This document shows positions 1-11,099 of a stretch of DNA of 64,000 nt, piece by piece; the first letter of the stretch is position 1, and every line of letters begins with the position of its first letter. The stretch lies in contig MNCI01033476.1 of the NCBI GenBank assembly GCA_015680685.1, forward strand, positions 140,464-204,463. Direction: 5' to 3'. Origin of the DNA: Gnetum montanum. Its lineage: Eukaryota > Streptophyta > Gnetopsida > Gnetales > Gnetaceae. A program made the translations under genes and the position numbers. The notes under the pieces are model-generated. The model ran no database searches, was not told where the DNA came from, and saw only the letters and a program-made list of their open reading frames with translations.

Positions 1-186
1 AAGAGAAGGTAAGACACATCACCATGGTGATGGATCCCCTTCTTCTTCCCCTTCATCACATCATTCACACTCTCCTTCCACATCTGGGCACAGCCACCAT
101 GAGCATAATGCAGAGAATAAAGGTAAAGGAGATGAAATGCCTCGACAGGAAGGTCGAGAGGAGTTAAAGAAATTTGTGGCCCCATA
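1..186 (+). pseudogene. gag fragment (Athila-like)
   Basis: The DNA matches, base for base over most of its length, the gag segment near 41455-41640 of element E (arginine-rich start, then a serine/proline/histidine-rich stretch and a charged stretch). This is the low-complexity part of Gag between the N-terminus and the capsid-like core. The reading frame runs straight into LTR sequence near 186, which marks the deletion junction. No catalytic domain is present. Confidence 0.7.
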
Positions 187-759
187 TGTCCCGCCGCCAT
201 ATCTATAAATAAGAGGTGGCCATCTCGCTAGTTGAGGAATCAGCTGCTCATTACTAGGCTAGAACGTGTGATAAGTACGACTTAGTTACGAGCACCCATG
301 GGTGTGTACGGCTAGCTAAGGAATCGGCTGCTTATCACACTTAAGCTAAATAGGTGCCTCAGTACAACCACTTCGAGCACTTGCATTACATGTGGCGACC
401 CCAGTAACGATTAGCATTTGGTAGGCCGCAGTTGCATAGTTCATGGTGTGTCTGGTAAGTGGGAATGGATGCTGACGCTAGTTAATTTAGACTTAGATCT
501 TTAGTTAGAGTTAGCTTAGTTTCTCAACCCTTTCTCCTGGTGGCATAGAAGATAAGCCAAACCCCCCCAAAAAATCACATACCTCAGACTTGCTTAACCA
601 TACACCGTGACACTTACAAGCAAGCCTGGGAAGACAACGGATGATTAACCCCAAGTGTTTCTTGTGGCGTTAAGGCATTTAGTCTGCGGAGTTCGACCGG
701 ATCGCGCGTGTACGCTCGTATTCATATGGTTGAGTGTAGGGGTACCTCGCCACTCATCA
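187..759 (+). repeat. 3' LTR of E0, truncated U3
   Basis: Aligned by eye with the LTRs of element E, it shares the TATAAATAAGAGG promoter block (TATA at 204-211), the GAGTACGACTTGATTACGAGC-type repeats, the CTCAACCCTTTC block and the terminal CTCATCA. The U3 start TGATGAG and the palindromic U3 array seen in E are missing, so the internal deletion also removed most of U3. Confidence 0.8.
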
Positions 760-1560
760 CCATGTCAAATGAAAAGGTGTACATCATAGTTGTTGTTAAC
801 TATTGTATGATATGGATAGAAGTAGTAGTCATCATCGACTATACATCTTTTATTGCTACTTAGTTTTTATAACAAAATGTTGTAAACAAGTTTGGTGTGC
901 TGCATGCATTAATTTCTGATAATGGAACTTACTTTACAAGCACTACCTTTTGAAAGCCAATGCAATACCTGGGGATCAAACATAAACTCATAACACCCTA
1001 CCACCCCCAAGCCAATGGTCAAGTTGAAGTTACCAATAAGGAAATCACAAGGATTATAACAAGAAATATTATCAAATATAGGAAAGACTAGAGCATGAAA
1101 TCAATGATGCCCTTTGGGCCTAATACTCAACATGGAAACTTCCAATAGGCTACTCTCCCTATGATCTTGTGTATAGATAATTACTTCCTATTCAATTTGA
1201 GCTCTATACACTTTCAACAACCTATGACCTTGACCTTGACTTAAGTCTAGCTCAAAATAAAAAAGATTAATGAATCTCAACTTGCTAGATGAAAACTGAT
1301 TGGTGGCCCTATCATCTAACAAGTTGCACAAGGCATACAACAAAAAGTGTCATGATCTTAAAATTAGGAAATTCAAACTTCAACCATGAGATAAGGTCCT
1401 TTACTAGAACCCCACACATGTCCTTCAACAAACCAAGTTTTAGACATTGTGGGAAGGATCTTATATAATTTAAGAATTTTTTCCTTTTGAGGCCATGATG
1501 ATTTATAAACTTGAAAGCCCATACAAGAAGCAACTAGTCAACATACAAGAAGTCAAACCT
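760..1560 (+). pseudogene. Ty3/gypsy integrase, C-terminal part (H0)
   Basis: The translation shows the integrase core: an ISDNGTYF segment near 915-940, with the second catalytic Asp retained, and YHPQANGQVEVTN near 1000-1035, with the catalytic Glu retained. A tail follows that resembles the Athila-lineage C-terminal region. The first catalytic Asp lies upstream of the E0 insertion. Several stops and frameshifts interrupt it (for example after the YRKD segment near 1088), so it is not translatable. It aligns throughout with the integrase of H1 (36590-37400). Confidence 0.8.
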
Positions 1561-3671
1561 TTTCATGAGCATAAGCTAGCTAATACAACACATGCCTCAT
1601 TGGATAGACAACAATGCTCAATATTTTAAATCTCCTCCTTTCAACTTAATCATGAGAGATAGCCACCTATGATAACCATATATGTAGCTCCTTAGTTTTT
1701 CATATTTTTGTTTTACACATTTTTTATTTTACAACTTTTTGTTTTACACATTTTTTGTTTTACAGTATTTTTTTTTTACATTATTAATTATTAAAGTTTT
1801 TTGTTTTATAATCTTGCTAATACATTTTCTATTTCTTGAATATTTTAAACTTTCTTTAAAATTTCCTTTTATTCTGGCATGATTTTCTAACTTTTTGTTA
1901 ATAAGTGCTAAGCATAATGATAATTTGTTGCTTGATGATCATATGTATTATTTTGTTATTTAATTTTTTGTGTTTGGATTCTAGCTTTGAATTTTGTTAC
2001 TAATAATGAGGACATCGTTTCTTTTCATGCAATAGGTAGTGAGTCCACAACATCCACCCATCCACAAACTCTATGATTTTCCTTGTTCTAGTAATGTGCA
2101 ATTCATTTTTCATTAATAAAAATATGATAAATTTATGACTTTGGTAGTTTATAGGGTTGTAAAGAAATCAAATGTTTGAACAAGGTGTGACTTCAAGGAG
2201 ATTTGGTATTATTTGTGGTTTTCTACTTATTTGGATGCATGTGTGTTTTCCTGGATTTCTTACCATTTTGTGTCGACCAATAAAAGGAACTTGAATAACT
2301 CTTTGCATGGTGTGGTTCCCATTTTTAAAAAAATAATGGATATTCAAAGCACACCCCTCAGAAATAATAAAGAAATAAGTCTTTCCATGGTGTGGTTCCC
2401 ATTTCAAAAAAAATGATGGGAATTCAAAGCACACCCCTTAGACAAAATAAATGGACCACAAGCACTAGTGATGGAACTATAATGATATTTTACCCATTCT
2501 TTAAGGTCCTCTCTAACTAAGGCCCTTCTTCACTTTCTACTTCTCTTTTATTCTCTAATAAGGAATGATGGTTGTTCTATGAATACACTCTTGTGTCTTA
2601 GGAGGTGGACTAATCTTAGAATGGTGATGCCAAATCACTGAACGAGGTTGGTTTTGGTCTAGACTAAAAATAGATCTTATTAAGTTAGTTAACCATAAAA
2701 TTCACAAGGTAATTTATGCAACCTTAATCATGAACTCCATTTCACTCTCTTGTTCATCCATCTATGCTTTCCATATCTCACCTCACTATTGGTTTCATGT
2801 TCTTGTTTGGTGTCCTAGTTTGATGTGTCAAAATTCTTAGGTAGTTTCTTTTGGATTTTTGTAATTAACCTTCCATAATCATTAATCATCCATAGAGCCC
2901 ATGGACTCCTCAATTTGAAGTTATGCAAGGACAATAAAAGGCTTTTGCCTACTTTGGGAAGGACCCAATCTCATATCTTTTGGTTGGGTTGGTTATGTTC
3001 TTTATCCTTAGACATTTTCACAATCAAATACTTTTGCATTCTACATCAATGACATCTAATTGTGCACATCTTCACAACATTTTTTAGTGAAATTTCCATT
3101 TTATTGTTGTGAATTCTTATACCCTCTTCAAGCATTTAATCCTACTTGAACTTTTTCAAATTTAATGGACTACTTATTCATGTTACCCTATTTGTTAGTC
3201 TTTCTACTAACACTACTAAAGGAATCAATCTACTACAATCACAACCCAGCCAAGTGTAATCACCAATGAGACAAGGTACTTACCAACTATGTGTTACACA
3301 TTGCATACTAATCCATGATTTTGTTCTAATTGTAGTGGGAAGTGTGGACTGGAAGCAAGATTGTCTTCACCAAGGATGATGTGGTAGTACCACACAAGAA
3401 GGATCATTCATGATCGATGGATCTTCTCTCTTGCTCTTCAACTATCAAGAGCAATTGATGTCAGTTTTTTCTAGGATGTTCTCTTCTCCTATTATGAACA
3501 CCCAATTTTGTAAAAGATTATAATTCATATACTTTGACATTTAGGAGTTTTTTGTTCCATCTAAGTTAGTTGTATGTTAGTCAATAATTCCATAGCTTCC
3601 CAATATTTTGTAAGGAACTTGTTCCTTCTCCTTTTTACTTGAGGATGAATTTTCATTCAATCATGGGGGAA
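1561..3671 (+). other. 3' untranslated region of H0 with polypurine tract
   Basis: No conserved reading frame is seen. The region has T-rich runs (1680-1860), a duplicated hairpin block (2309-2435) and a block around 2500-3000 shared with H1 (38230-38770) and E (44900-45420). It ends in CATGGGGGAA (3662-3671), the purine-rich plus-strand primer directly before the LTR terminus TGATGA. Confidence 0.65.
2309..2435 (+). repeat. Tandem copy of A-loop hairpin in H0 3' UTR
   Basis: Two copies about 80 bp apart (2309-2355 and 2389-2435). In the second, GGTGTG pairs with CACACC and TTCCCAT with ATGGGAA around an A-rich loop. Single copies of the same structure lie in H1 (38158-38213) and E (44816-44881). 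Confidence 0.75.
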
Positions 3672-4552
3672 TGATGAATCATGTTTTGACATGATCCAAT
3701 ATTAGATATTTGATATTAGAGCCTCAACATTGAATACCCAATGTTAGAGCCCAAGATGCAATGTTGAATCTCTGATATCATGGGGTATATGTTGGCTTAT
3801 AAATATAATTCTTGGGCTCATAATTTTTTATAAGTTTTTCATAGTTTTTATCATAGATAGTGAAGCTCTTATAGTTTTTTTTCTTCAAAGTTAGAATATT
3901 TCTAAGTGCCCGTCGTAGGAGTTTGAGTGTGTATGGATATATATTCGAGCACTAATGTACCTAAGCACAACAATGTGATAGGAATAAAAACAAATCCTTT
4001 TGATCATCCTTGTAGCACTAAGAATAGAATAATGTTTCCTTGATGCATTTAATATTCATGTACTGTATTTTTATGCACTTCACTTTAATGCACTTTAATT
4101 AAATAATTAATTTCCAATTTTCAATGAACATATTCATGACCACCTCGAGCATACATGTAGCACTTGGTAACCTAGAAACACTTAACATTTTGTAGCCTAA
4201 TAATGCTATACATGTTTAGGATGTGTCTAAAAAGTGGAAATGGGTACTTGTGTTAGGCTAGCTAGGTAATACATGAATTAGATCTTAAATTACTCTACCT
4301 TTCATCCTTGTTATAGGTGATTAAATTTATAAAACATAAAATGATAAAAATCATGTACCTTAATTACACTTAAATCATATCCTTGAGCTTCACAAGTCTA
4401 GTTGGAAAGACAACAAACATTCTCAATGTCCATTTTACTTCCTAGAGAATTAGTACACTAACAAACTATAGGTTCATGAAATTTGACCAAATCATGCATG
4501 AATGCCTTAGTGACTCATATGGTTGAGTGTAGGCGTACCTCACCACTCATCA
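3672..4552 (+). repeat. LTR (881 bp) between H0 and H1
   Basis: It begins TGATGAATC after a purine tract and ends CTCATCA, giving the TGATGA/TCATCA terminal inverted repeat seen in element E. TATAAATATAA at about 3798 is a plausible TATA box. U3 holds palindromic words such as CAACATTG paired with CAATGTTA. No 5-bp duplication flanks it. H0's 3' UTR is on its left and H1's gag, without PBS or leader, on its right, so it may serve as 3' LTR of H0 and 5' LTR of H1 after recombination. Confidence 0.75.
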
Positions 4553-6880
4553 ACATGATATGGAAGGAAACATTGTAATGTCTCCTGATTAATCTATGTC
4601 CATGATGTTGCTTCAAACTCTTATCAAGTTAGGCATCGATGATCGTTAAGAGAAGTATGTTATGCATGATTATGACTATTGAGACTACCATCCCACTAGA
4701 ACACAACACCAAAGAGATCAACATCAAGAGAAGCAACATGATTTTGTAAAGGGAAAATAGTTCACCAATTCCTTATTCCTTCTAAGCCAAGACAATTATG
4801 AGGGACCTTTCTCTAAAGACTTTCAACATGAAAATTCTCCATCCCTTAATACTAGTGATGGGGGTGTGAACCTGAATCTACATTTTACTATCAACAAACT
4901 AGGTTCAAAAAACAATTGCAATTAGGATAAGGGCTTGGACAAGTGTTAAGATGACAAGAAATCAAACAAACATGACCATGACAACTAAAGGGGAGCTGGA
5001 AGATATCATGGTGGTGGTAGTCCTTCTCCTTGTTCATCTTCTTCATATGCATCTTCTTATTCCTCCTCTTTTGATTCTAAAAAATGATATAGAAGAAATA
5101 ATCATGATGAATGTGGATAGCAAGACAATAATACTAGCCACCATGCCCACAAGAATTGAGAGGACAATAAAGGACATCATCAGCGACAATGAAATAATGC
5201 TAATGATGATTCTTTACTGGCAACTCAAAGCATGCTTAAAATTGTTGAGGTAATCAAGATCCCATCTAGACATGTGAAAATCAATCATATCAAGTGCTTA
5301 GACATGAACAATATCCCAATATTTGAGGGGGAATATAACTCTGATTTGCAAAATCATCTATAAGCCTTTCACGATGTCTGTGCTTTACAAAATTTTGAAA
5401 ATTATTTGTAGAAATTAAAGCTATTCCCTAAGACACTCATCAAAGAGGCTAAAATCTTGTACTAGTCCTTGGAGCTGGAATCTATTTGTTGCTGGAGTAC
5501 AATGCTTGAGCTATTCAATGAAAAATACTAGACATACTATAGAGTGTCTAATTTGAGAAGGAAAATCCAAGGTTTGAAACAAAGAACACATGAACCCTTG
5601 GATATCATCATGGGTATATATTATTCTCTCATACATCAATGCCCTAGCCATGGTTATTCTCAAAGGAAACAACTCTACCACATCATAGATGGGCTCAGAG
5701 CAGAAACTAGAAGAACTCTTGGGGTTTATGCCCAAGAGAGATTATCCAAACTAAGAGCTCATAAAATACAATGGCTAATAGATTTGGTAGAAAAAGAATA
5801 AGATGAGTTATGAAAAATGAAAAGTACAGAAGAATATAATAGGAACCCTTCCATCAAGAAAAAGGAGGTTTGATTCTATGATGAGGAGAAGTCACCACTC
5901 GACAAGGTGATGAATAGGAAAACCTTGCCCATGAAAAAATTTGTTTCTGATAGTTTGGCAAAGGTTGATAAATTATGAGACTCTTTGGATGAAAAATTCC
6001 AAACTGCTATGAAAATTTTTTAAGAATCTAAAGAGTAGAATAGTGATGACAATCATAGGAGGTGGAAAGAAGCTGAACGTGATAACCAAAGAGGTAAGGC
6101 CAAAGTTGTTGCAGTAGAAGAAGTTGTGGAGATAGACATTAATGATGATGTTGAGTGTGATAGTTGTTAATATGAACATCTAAAGGGATGTTACCTTGTG
6201 ATGTCACATTTACAAGATTCTGGTGTGTATGCACCAAATCCTCAACTAGCAAAGAGGTAAGCACCTAGATGATTACCTTATCCTCAAGGCAATCTAAGGG
6301 AGTTCTACAGAAAACATTATACTTACTATCCAAGTGGAGCTTTATCAAAACCATATGAGCAATATTAGTAGTGGCACCAACCACAATCATGGGAAATGTG
6401 ACTGCCAAGATAGCGGTACCCTTATAGGAAACAAGATCGATACAAGTACTATGTTTAACAACCCATTAGTTTGGCCAATCATGCCTCATTCTAGTATCAC
6501 TATTACCCTTCAAAATTCCATTGAACTCATTCACCATCTACTTGAGGGGTGAACCCATATCCATACCACCCTCTGCATCTATGTACATACATTCCTCCAT
6601 CCATAACGTAGTTACCTTATGCTGCATTCATGCAAGGAAAATTTCCCTCATAGCCATAGTAACAAAATGCTACGAGGGCTGTAAATTTAGAACTAGCTTT
6701 CTAGCTAAATGCCTCAAATAATCAATCTAGGAAATGATCATTTTCCCAACACAATAGTCCTCCCAAACCCTCACAACCTAATGTGGCTAGTCACCCTATA
6801 TCTCAAACACCCTCATCCTCTACATCAAACACATTCAAGAGCCCTTCAAACCAAATGTTCCCTCAAATCCACACTATGAT
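4553..6880 (+). pseudogene. Gag polyprotein (H1, Athila-like), broken
   Basis: This encodes the nucleocapsid precursor of a Ty3/gypsy element. The N-terminal 60 or so codons, leader and PBS found in E are absent: LTR end 4552 is followed at once by gag sequence equivalent to 41004 of E. The low-complexity Arg/Ser region is at about 4930-5240. A capsid-like core at 5260-5800 contains IPIFEGEYN, the W-S-T-M-L-E-L-F-N-E segment, and IDGLRAETRRTLG. A basic, helical stretch leads to a zinc-knuckle-like motif at 6156-6191, then a Tyr/Pro-rich tail to about 6880. Many in-frame stops make it a pseudogene. It aligns with gag of E at 41004-43300. Confidence 0.8.
6156..6191 (+). other. Short zinc-knuckle motif of H1 Gag
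   Basis: Codons spell C-x2-C-x3-H-x3-C, shorter than the usual C-x2-C-x4-H-x4-C nucleocapsid knuckle. One stop lies inside it (6168-6170). The same spacing recurs in E at 42646-42681. Confidence 0.6.
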
Positions 6881-7027
6881 GCTAACTCATGTTGTTTTTA
6901 ATTGGATCAAGAGAGGCTCTTCTTGATTCTAGTTTTTATGTCAATCTCATTTGCTATGCCTTTTACAAGGTCTAGAACCTACCACCTCTCAAGAAGAGCA
7001 ATATCCATTTGGAATCGGTAGACTAAT
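6881..7027 (+). pseudogene. Retropepsin-like protease, N-terminal piece (H1)
   Basis: The translation around 6915-6950 gives a LDSSFYVNLI segment, corresponding to the D-S/T-G-A-S-x-N active-site strand of gypsy proteases, with Asp present. The piece stops at the insertion site of element A; its continuation is at 16676. It aligns with the E protease at 43350-43560. Stops are present in the frame. Confidence 0.6.
7023..7027. repeat. Target-site duplication CTAAT, left of A
   Basis: CTAAT here equals CTAAT at 16671-16675, exactly flanking the outer ends of element A. Confidence 0.85.
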
Positions 7028-8845
7028 TGTTGCAACAAAAAACGTCAGTGGCTGGAACACCGAGAGGTTGATGAGTGAACAATTTAACCCCAGATCTATG
7101 TGAGGGCCATGCTGGAGAGAAATGGAAGCGAGGTGCCCTGAATGGCTGGTCGATTAGACAGGAACTTAATTGGTGTATCTTAACCTTTTTGTAAACATTT
7201 TTTTGGAAGCGAGGCATGCAAAGTAAATTGATGATTAATAAATGTAAAGTGGTGAAAATAGTGCAAAACAAAAATGATAGTAAGAAAATAGAAAAACAGA
7301 CTTGGTTGAGAAAGTGCACCACCCTAAGGTCATGGGTTTGATCCTTTGCTTTGCTGAAAGGTGTACAATAGAACATGCAACACGGAAGAGGCACAACTTA
7401 CACAGAGTAGTATGGTCACAAATCTCCAAACTGTAGAGCCAACCATAGTGCTAAAAAATGCCAACTATGCTCTCCAAAAGCCAACTTAAAAGCCAATCGC
7501 CACCCAAAGCCAACACCCAAGCCAACCCTTCGAGCATTATTTTCCAAGGTATTTATAGGCTTAGGAGAAGGAGAAAAATGTGGTCTAGATGCCATGTGTC
7601 CTAGGCCCCACAAGGTGCAAACATGGCTGTACTATGTAGGTGTGTGATGCTAGAGGTGAGCTTTGTTACGCTATGACCATACTACTGAAACTACATGTGC
7701 CAAAATCCAGTGTGCCAACAATGCAAGCAAAATGGAGCCTATGCTCCAGGACTACGTCTTCCCTACTCTTGCAAGCAGGGTCAAGCGTAGGAATAATTTT
7801 TTGGGGATTTACTAGGGGTATGCAAAATGAAGCAAACTTGCTAATTTTTTCTGCTAAAGAGATATCAGGGTGAGAATAATCATTTCCAACAAGTTATAGA
7901 GCTAATCGAAGATGTCTTGATGCCTCCATGCTAGTGTTGTACTACCCATGTTGTTCAGCACATTTTCATAGCGTAAGTAACTACTCACTATGCTATGCTA
8001 CGCTATATAGCATAGCATAGCATAGCCACTAGTCTTGCCAGAAAACTTGCATAGGAGCCAAGAGCATTTGTGTGAGGCTTGGTTAGGCAAACAACTGCAA
8101 CTTTTTTCCTCCATGTCGGAAAGCCTTCAGACTTGTTGAATTCATCTTTCAAACATTTCTATCGTTTTTTCATCATTGCTACATTGTGCTCCACTATGTA
8201 GCATAACATAGTGTAGTAGACAGTGTATCATGCTTCCTTGTTCAATCTACCATTTTCTATCAAGAAACCTTGCTCAAGGCCTAAGGGCTAAGTGGGACAA
8301 CCAATTTTGGAGGCCAAAGCATTGCCAAGTGGAGTCTTCTTATTGGAGTCACTTGGCAAAAGGGGGCCTTTGTGTGCTTTGTCCCTATTACACTCTACTA
8401 CGCTGCATAGCGTAGCACCTTGTGTTGGTGGAGCAAGTTTGCTTGATGGTTGCAACATGGGCAAATGCTTTGGAAGGCCAACTTGTCATCAACTTACATC
8501 TTGGATGCTTGATTGATCTCTTCAAGGCCTGCTACACTACGTAGTGTAGCAGATTTCTATGCTAGAAAACTTGCTGAACTGTTTTTCTCATCCCAAACAC
8601 TTTCAAAAACTCCTAGCATGGTCCTTGTGTATACTGCTAGCCAGGTCAATTATTTGGTTGAGCAATCTAGAGAATCCAGTAGGCCTGTTAGCCCTAGAGA
8701 TAGAAAAATTGCCAGACTATATAGTCTATCCTTGGTGCCTACACCATTCTGTCAGCCCATCATGATGCTGCGCTTGTGAAAAATCCTTGCCCAAATTCTA
8801 AGACTCTACTGAAGCATGAGGGTCCTAAAATTTTATGGTGTTTCA
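7028..8845 (-). repeat. 3' LTR of element A
   Basis: On the minus strand it runs from TGAAACACC (8845) to GTTGCAACA (7028), so it has TG...CA ends. It aligns over its whole length with 14956-16670. A TATA box (TATTTATA on +) is at 7550-7557. Palindromic clusters built from CTACGCTATG lie near 7990-8030, 8170-8220, 8395-8420 and 8525-8550. Short open frames inside it are not genes. Confidence 0.85.
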
Positions 8846-8911
8846 CTAGCCCCTCTTTGTTGACGTCTGGAGGATCTGCCCAAGAGATGTCAACAAAGAA
8901 TATGAAACACC
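8837..8911 (-). repeat. Inverted repeat spanning PPT and LTR tip (A)
   Basis: The arm 8837-8864 (LTR tip TGAAACACC plus the purine tract AACAAAGAGGGG, minus strand) is the inverse of 8889-8911 (GTCAACAAAGA then ATGAAACACC on +). The structure is shared with B and C. Confidence 0.8.
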
Positions 8912-10227
8912 ATGAAGGACAAGATGCCAACATCACTCTCTAGTGGTCACTTAGATTTTTCTTTGCTGTGCTTGGGAGTATCAGGCTAGTCTAGTAGGGA
9001 AAGGAGGAAAGGATGGATTTGAGGGGATAGGTTCAGGCAAGGAAAAGATGTAACATAGTGTGGTCCCTCATCGAAGTGCTTGTGAGGAAGTTGGTATGCA
9101 TGGGCATCTTTCTTTTGCTAACTTATAACCTCTCATTGGAATGCTTAGAGATGGTTGTTGTGAAATAGCTGATGTGCCATTTGTTTTGGGCATGCCCTTT
9201 TTTTAAGCTCTTTTTCTCTTTTATGTTTTTCTCTTTTCTTCTGCTATTTAACAATGTTCACTTGCAAACAACCTTAATGTTTTAGGACAGGTGTTTCCTC
9301 CTTGAGATGTATTTTGTTACATTCATATGGGGCTTTTCCCTACCTATATGTGCTTCCCATGTGGCAAGCTACGTTATGCACATCATGAACTTTGTGGTTG
9401 AGCCAGTGGGACGGCTTTATATGCATAGGGCAAGCTTCTAAAAGAGATGTGAAATGGGACACTGTGGATGTGAGGAACGAGGTGAAGAAGGTTAGAGGAA
9501 GGGTGGGATGTGCACTCCCAAGTAGCCAAGCTAGTCAGATTGGTCATCTCGGAATAATGTAGTGTCCTTTCCTCCTAGTGAAACCCATCTCTGACTGACG
9601 CCATCTCAGCCTGTATCCTGCAAACACAACAGAAAGCTGACTAGAAAAACGTAATCATGAAATGAGGTGAGGGAAGAATCCCATTTTCTTTAAACACCAT
9701 TAGAGTAGGGAGCATTGTTACTAAAGCATGCTACATCCAAACCAGGAAGGCCAGCAGCAGTTATGGCAGCGGTAGACTGAAGGGGTTGGCATTGAGGAGG
9801 CTAAGAGTTGTGGCGATGCGAGTGCTTGGGAGTTCCTTGCCCAAGGCAAACATCATGCAGTTCAGCTGTAAGCTAAGAAATCTAGTAGTTGAATGCCTTT
9901 TGGGCTCGAATGATGGTGGGGGCTGGAGGGTAGCAAATTTGTGGTTGTGCCACAATAGTGTTGGGACTCCAGCAACAAGCGCTAACAATAGGAGCTACCG
10001 GCAGGGCAACGGGCTATGGTAGAGGTAGCTATGAAAGGTTAGCAAGATGTTAGATGACATCTCTAGAGGATTAGCAAGATACCAAGGGTAGTGGCATTGC
10101 ATATGTTCCAGAGGATATTTTCTTATCATCATGAACTACATTCTAAAACTGCAATGTTCCACCCTGTGTTGGCACTATGTGTGCCCGCTTGTTTGTGGGA
10201 TCATGGATGCAAGCTACAAATGTTGTG
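8846..10227 (-). other. 3' UTR of element A
   Basis: No coding frame is conserved. The stretch aligns in blocks with B at 18683-19758, for example the GGAAGGCCAGCAG block near 9745 against 19260, and the GTGGTTG-GCCACAAT block near 9940 against 19465. It holds nothing else I can name. Confidence 0.6.
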
Positions 10228-10545
10228 CCATGAACCTAGTTTAAGGTCTTAGTAGACCATCAGATGTACTAGTTTAAGGTCCCAGCAGACCGCGATGTGC
10301 TATTTTAAGGTTGTAGCAGACTGCTATGCTAGTTTAAGGTCCTAGTAGACCACTATACTAGTTTATCATCATAGAGGATAGTGGATGGGCTAGTTTAAGG
10401 TTGTAGCGGACCGTCTATGCTAGTTTTTTCATCATAGTAGACATCCTTTGCTAGTTTTACATCATAGTAGATGGTCTGTGCTAGTTTATAGTCATAGTGA
10501 ACTATCTGTGCCAGTTTATAGTCATAGCAGACTAGTGCTTACCTT
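10228..10545 (-). repeat. CTAGTTTA stem-loop array, GGTC/AGTC/CATC types (A)
   Basis: About ten units of CTAGTTTA followed by a 4-6 bp stem and 5-7 base loop (read on +). Stems include GGTC/GACC, TAGTC/GACTA and CATC/GATG (10460-10463 with 10470-10473). It is equivalent in position and type to 19759-19970 of B, beside the 3' UTR. Confidence 0.8.
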
Positions 10546-10703
10546 GCTTGTGTAAGGTGCAATGCTGCATGCATGGTCATGCTACGTGCTTGCAAGATCC
10601 TACAAAAAATCAACTAGAAATAAAACAACATTAAGCAACACCTATTGTAAACAAAGTTAAAATGGATGAATGAAAGGAAAGCAATGTAAAAAGTTATAGT
10701 TTT

Positions 10704-10840
10704 AGGCCATTCCAAGCCATAGGCTAGTTTAAGGCCTTTTAGGGCCATGGGCTAGTTTAAGGCCTTTCCAGGCCATGGGCTAGTTTAAGGGCTTTCTGGG
10801 CCATAGGCTAGTCTAAGGCCTTTCTGGGCCATGTATTTTT
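10704..10840 (-). repeat. CTAGTTTA stem-loop array, GGCC type (A)
   Basis: Five units of about 30 bp, GCTAGTTTAAGGCC with a short loop then GGCC. The type and position beside the gag-pro end match 28031-28310 of B. The 10546-10703 interval between the two arrays is unique sequence holding the likely deletion junction. Confidence 0.8.
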
Positions 10841-11099
10841 GTAGCTTTATGTTTTATGTTATTTTTTTATGTTTTCAGATGTAATGCATAAGCTAAGTGG
10901 ATGGATGCATAAACAAAGTAAAAAAAATATGTGAACAAAATAAAATGCCTGATCTAAGTAAGTAGGCAAAATGTAAATGCGTAGGCTAGTGTGATGTAAA
11001 TGAAAGTCAAAAATGCATGGGAAGTGAAGGCAAAGGGTAAGCAAGTGCTTAATGTTTTTTTTTACCAAGGAAAATTCTTGATCATGTAGTTGCTTCCTA

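Larger units (their letters stand above)
1..759 (+). mobile_element. Athila-like LTR element, 3' end (E0), left part outside window
   Basis: The left edge falls inside gag of an Athila-like element close to element E. It ends at a 3' LTR terminus CTCATCA at 753-759. Sequence from 760 onward resumes an integrase reading frame of a different copy (H0), so E0 is an insertion in H0. The expected 5-bp target duplication on the right would be CCATG (760-764); the left copy is outside the window. Gag joins the LTR directly, without protease, RT, integrase or 3' UTR, so the element carries a large internal deletion. Confidence 0.8.
760..3671 (+). mobile_element. Athila-like element H0, integrase to 3' UTR
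   Basis: This remnant carries the C-terminal two thirds of integrase (760-about 1560), a T-rich 3' UTR (about 1640-3660) and a polypurine tract before the LTR at 3672. The order and the 3' UTR hairpin motifs match elements H1 (36600-39500) and E (44100-46137). Its 5' portion is outside the window, beyond the E0 insertion. Confidence 0.75.

Noticed and set aside
8230-8779. Overlapping open frames of 60-90 codons on +
   Set aside because: They lie wholly inside the 3' LTR of A and are not preserved in the homologous 5' LTR (16140-16670).
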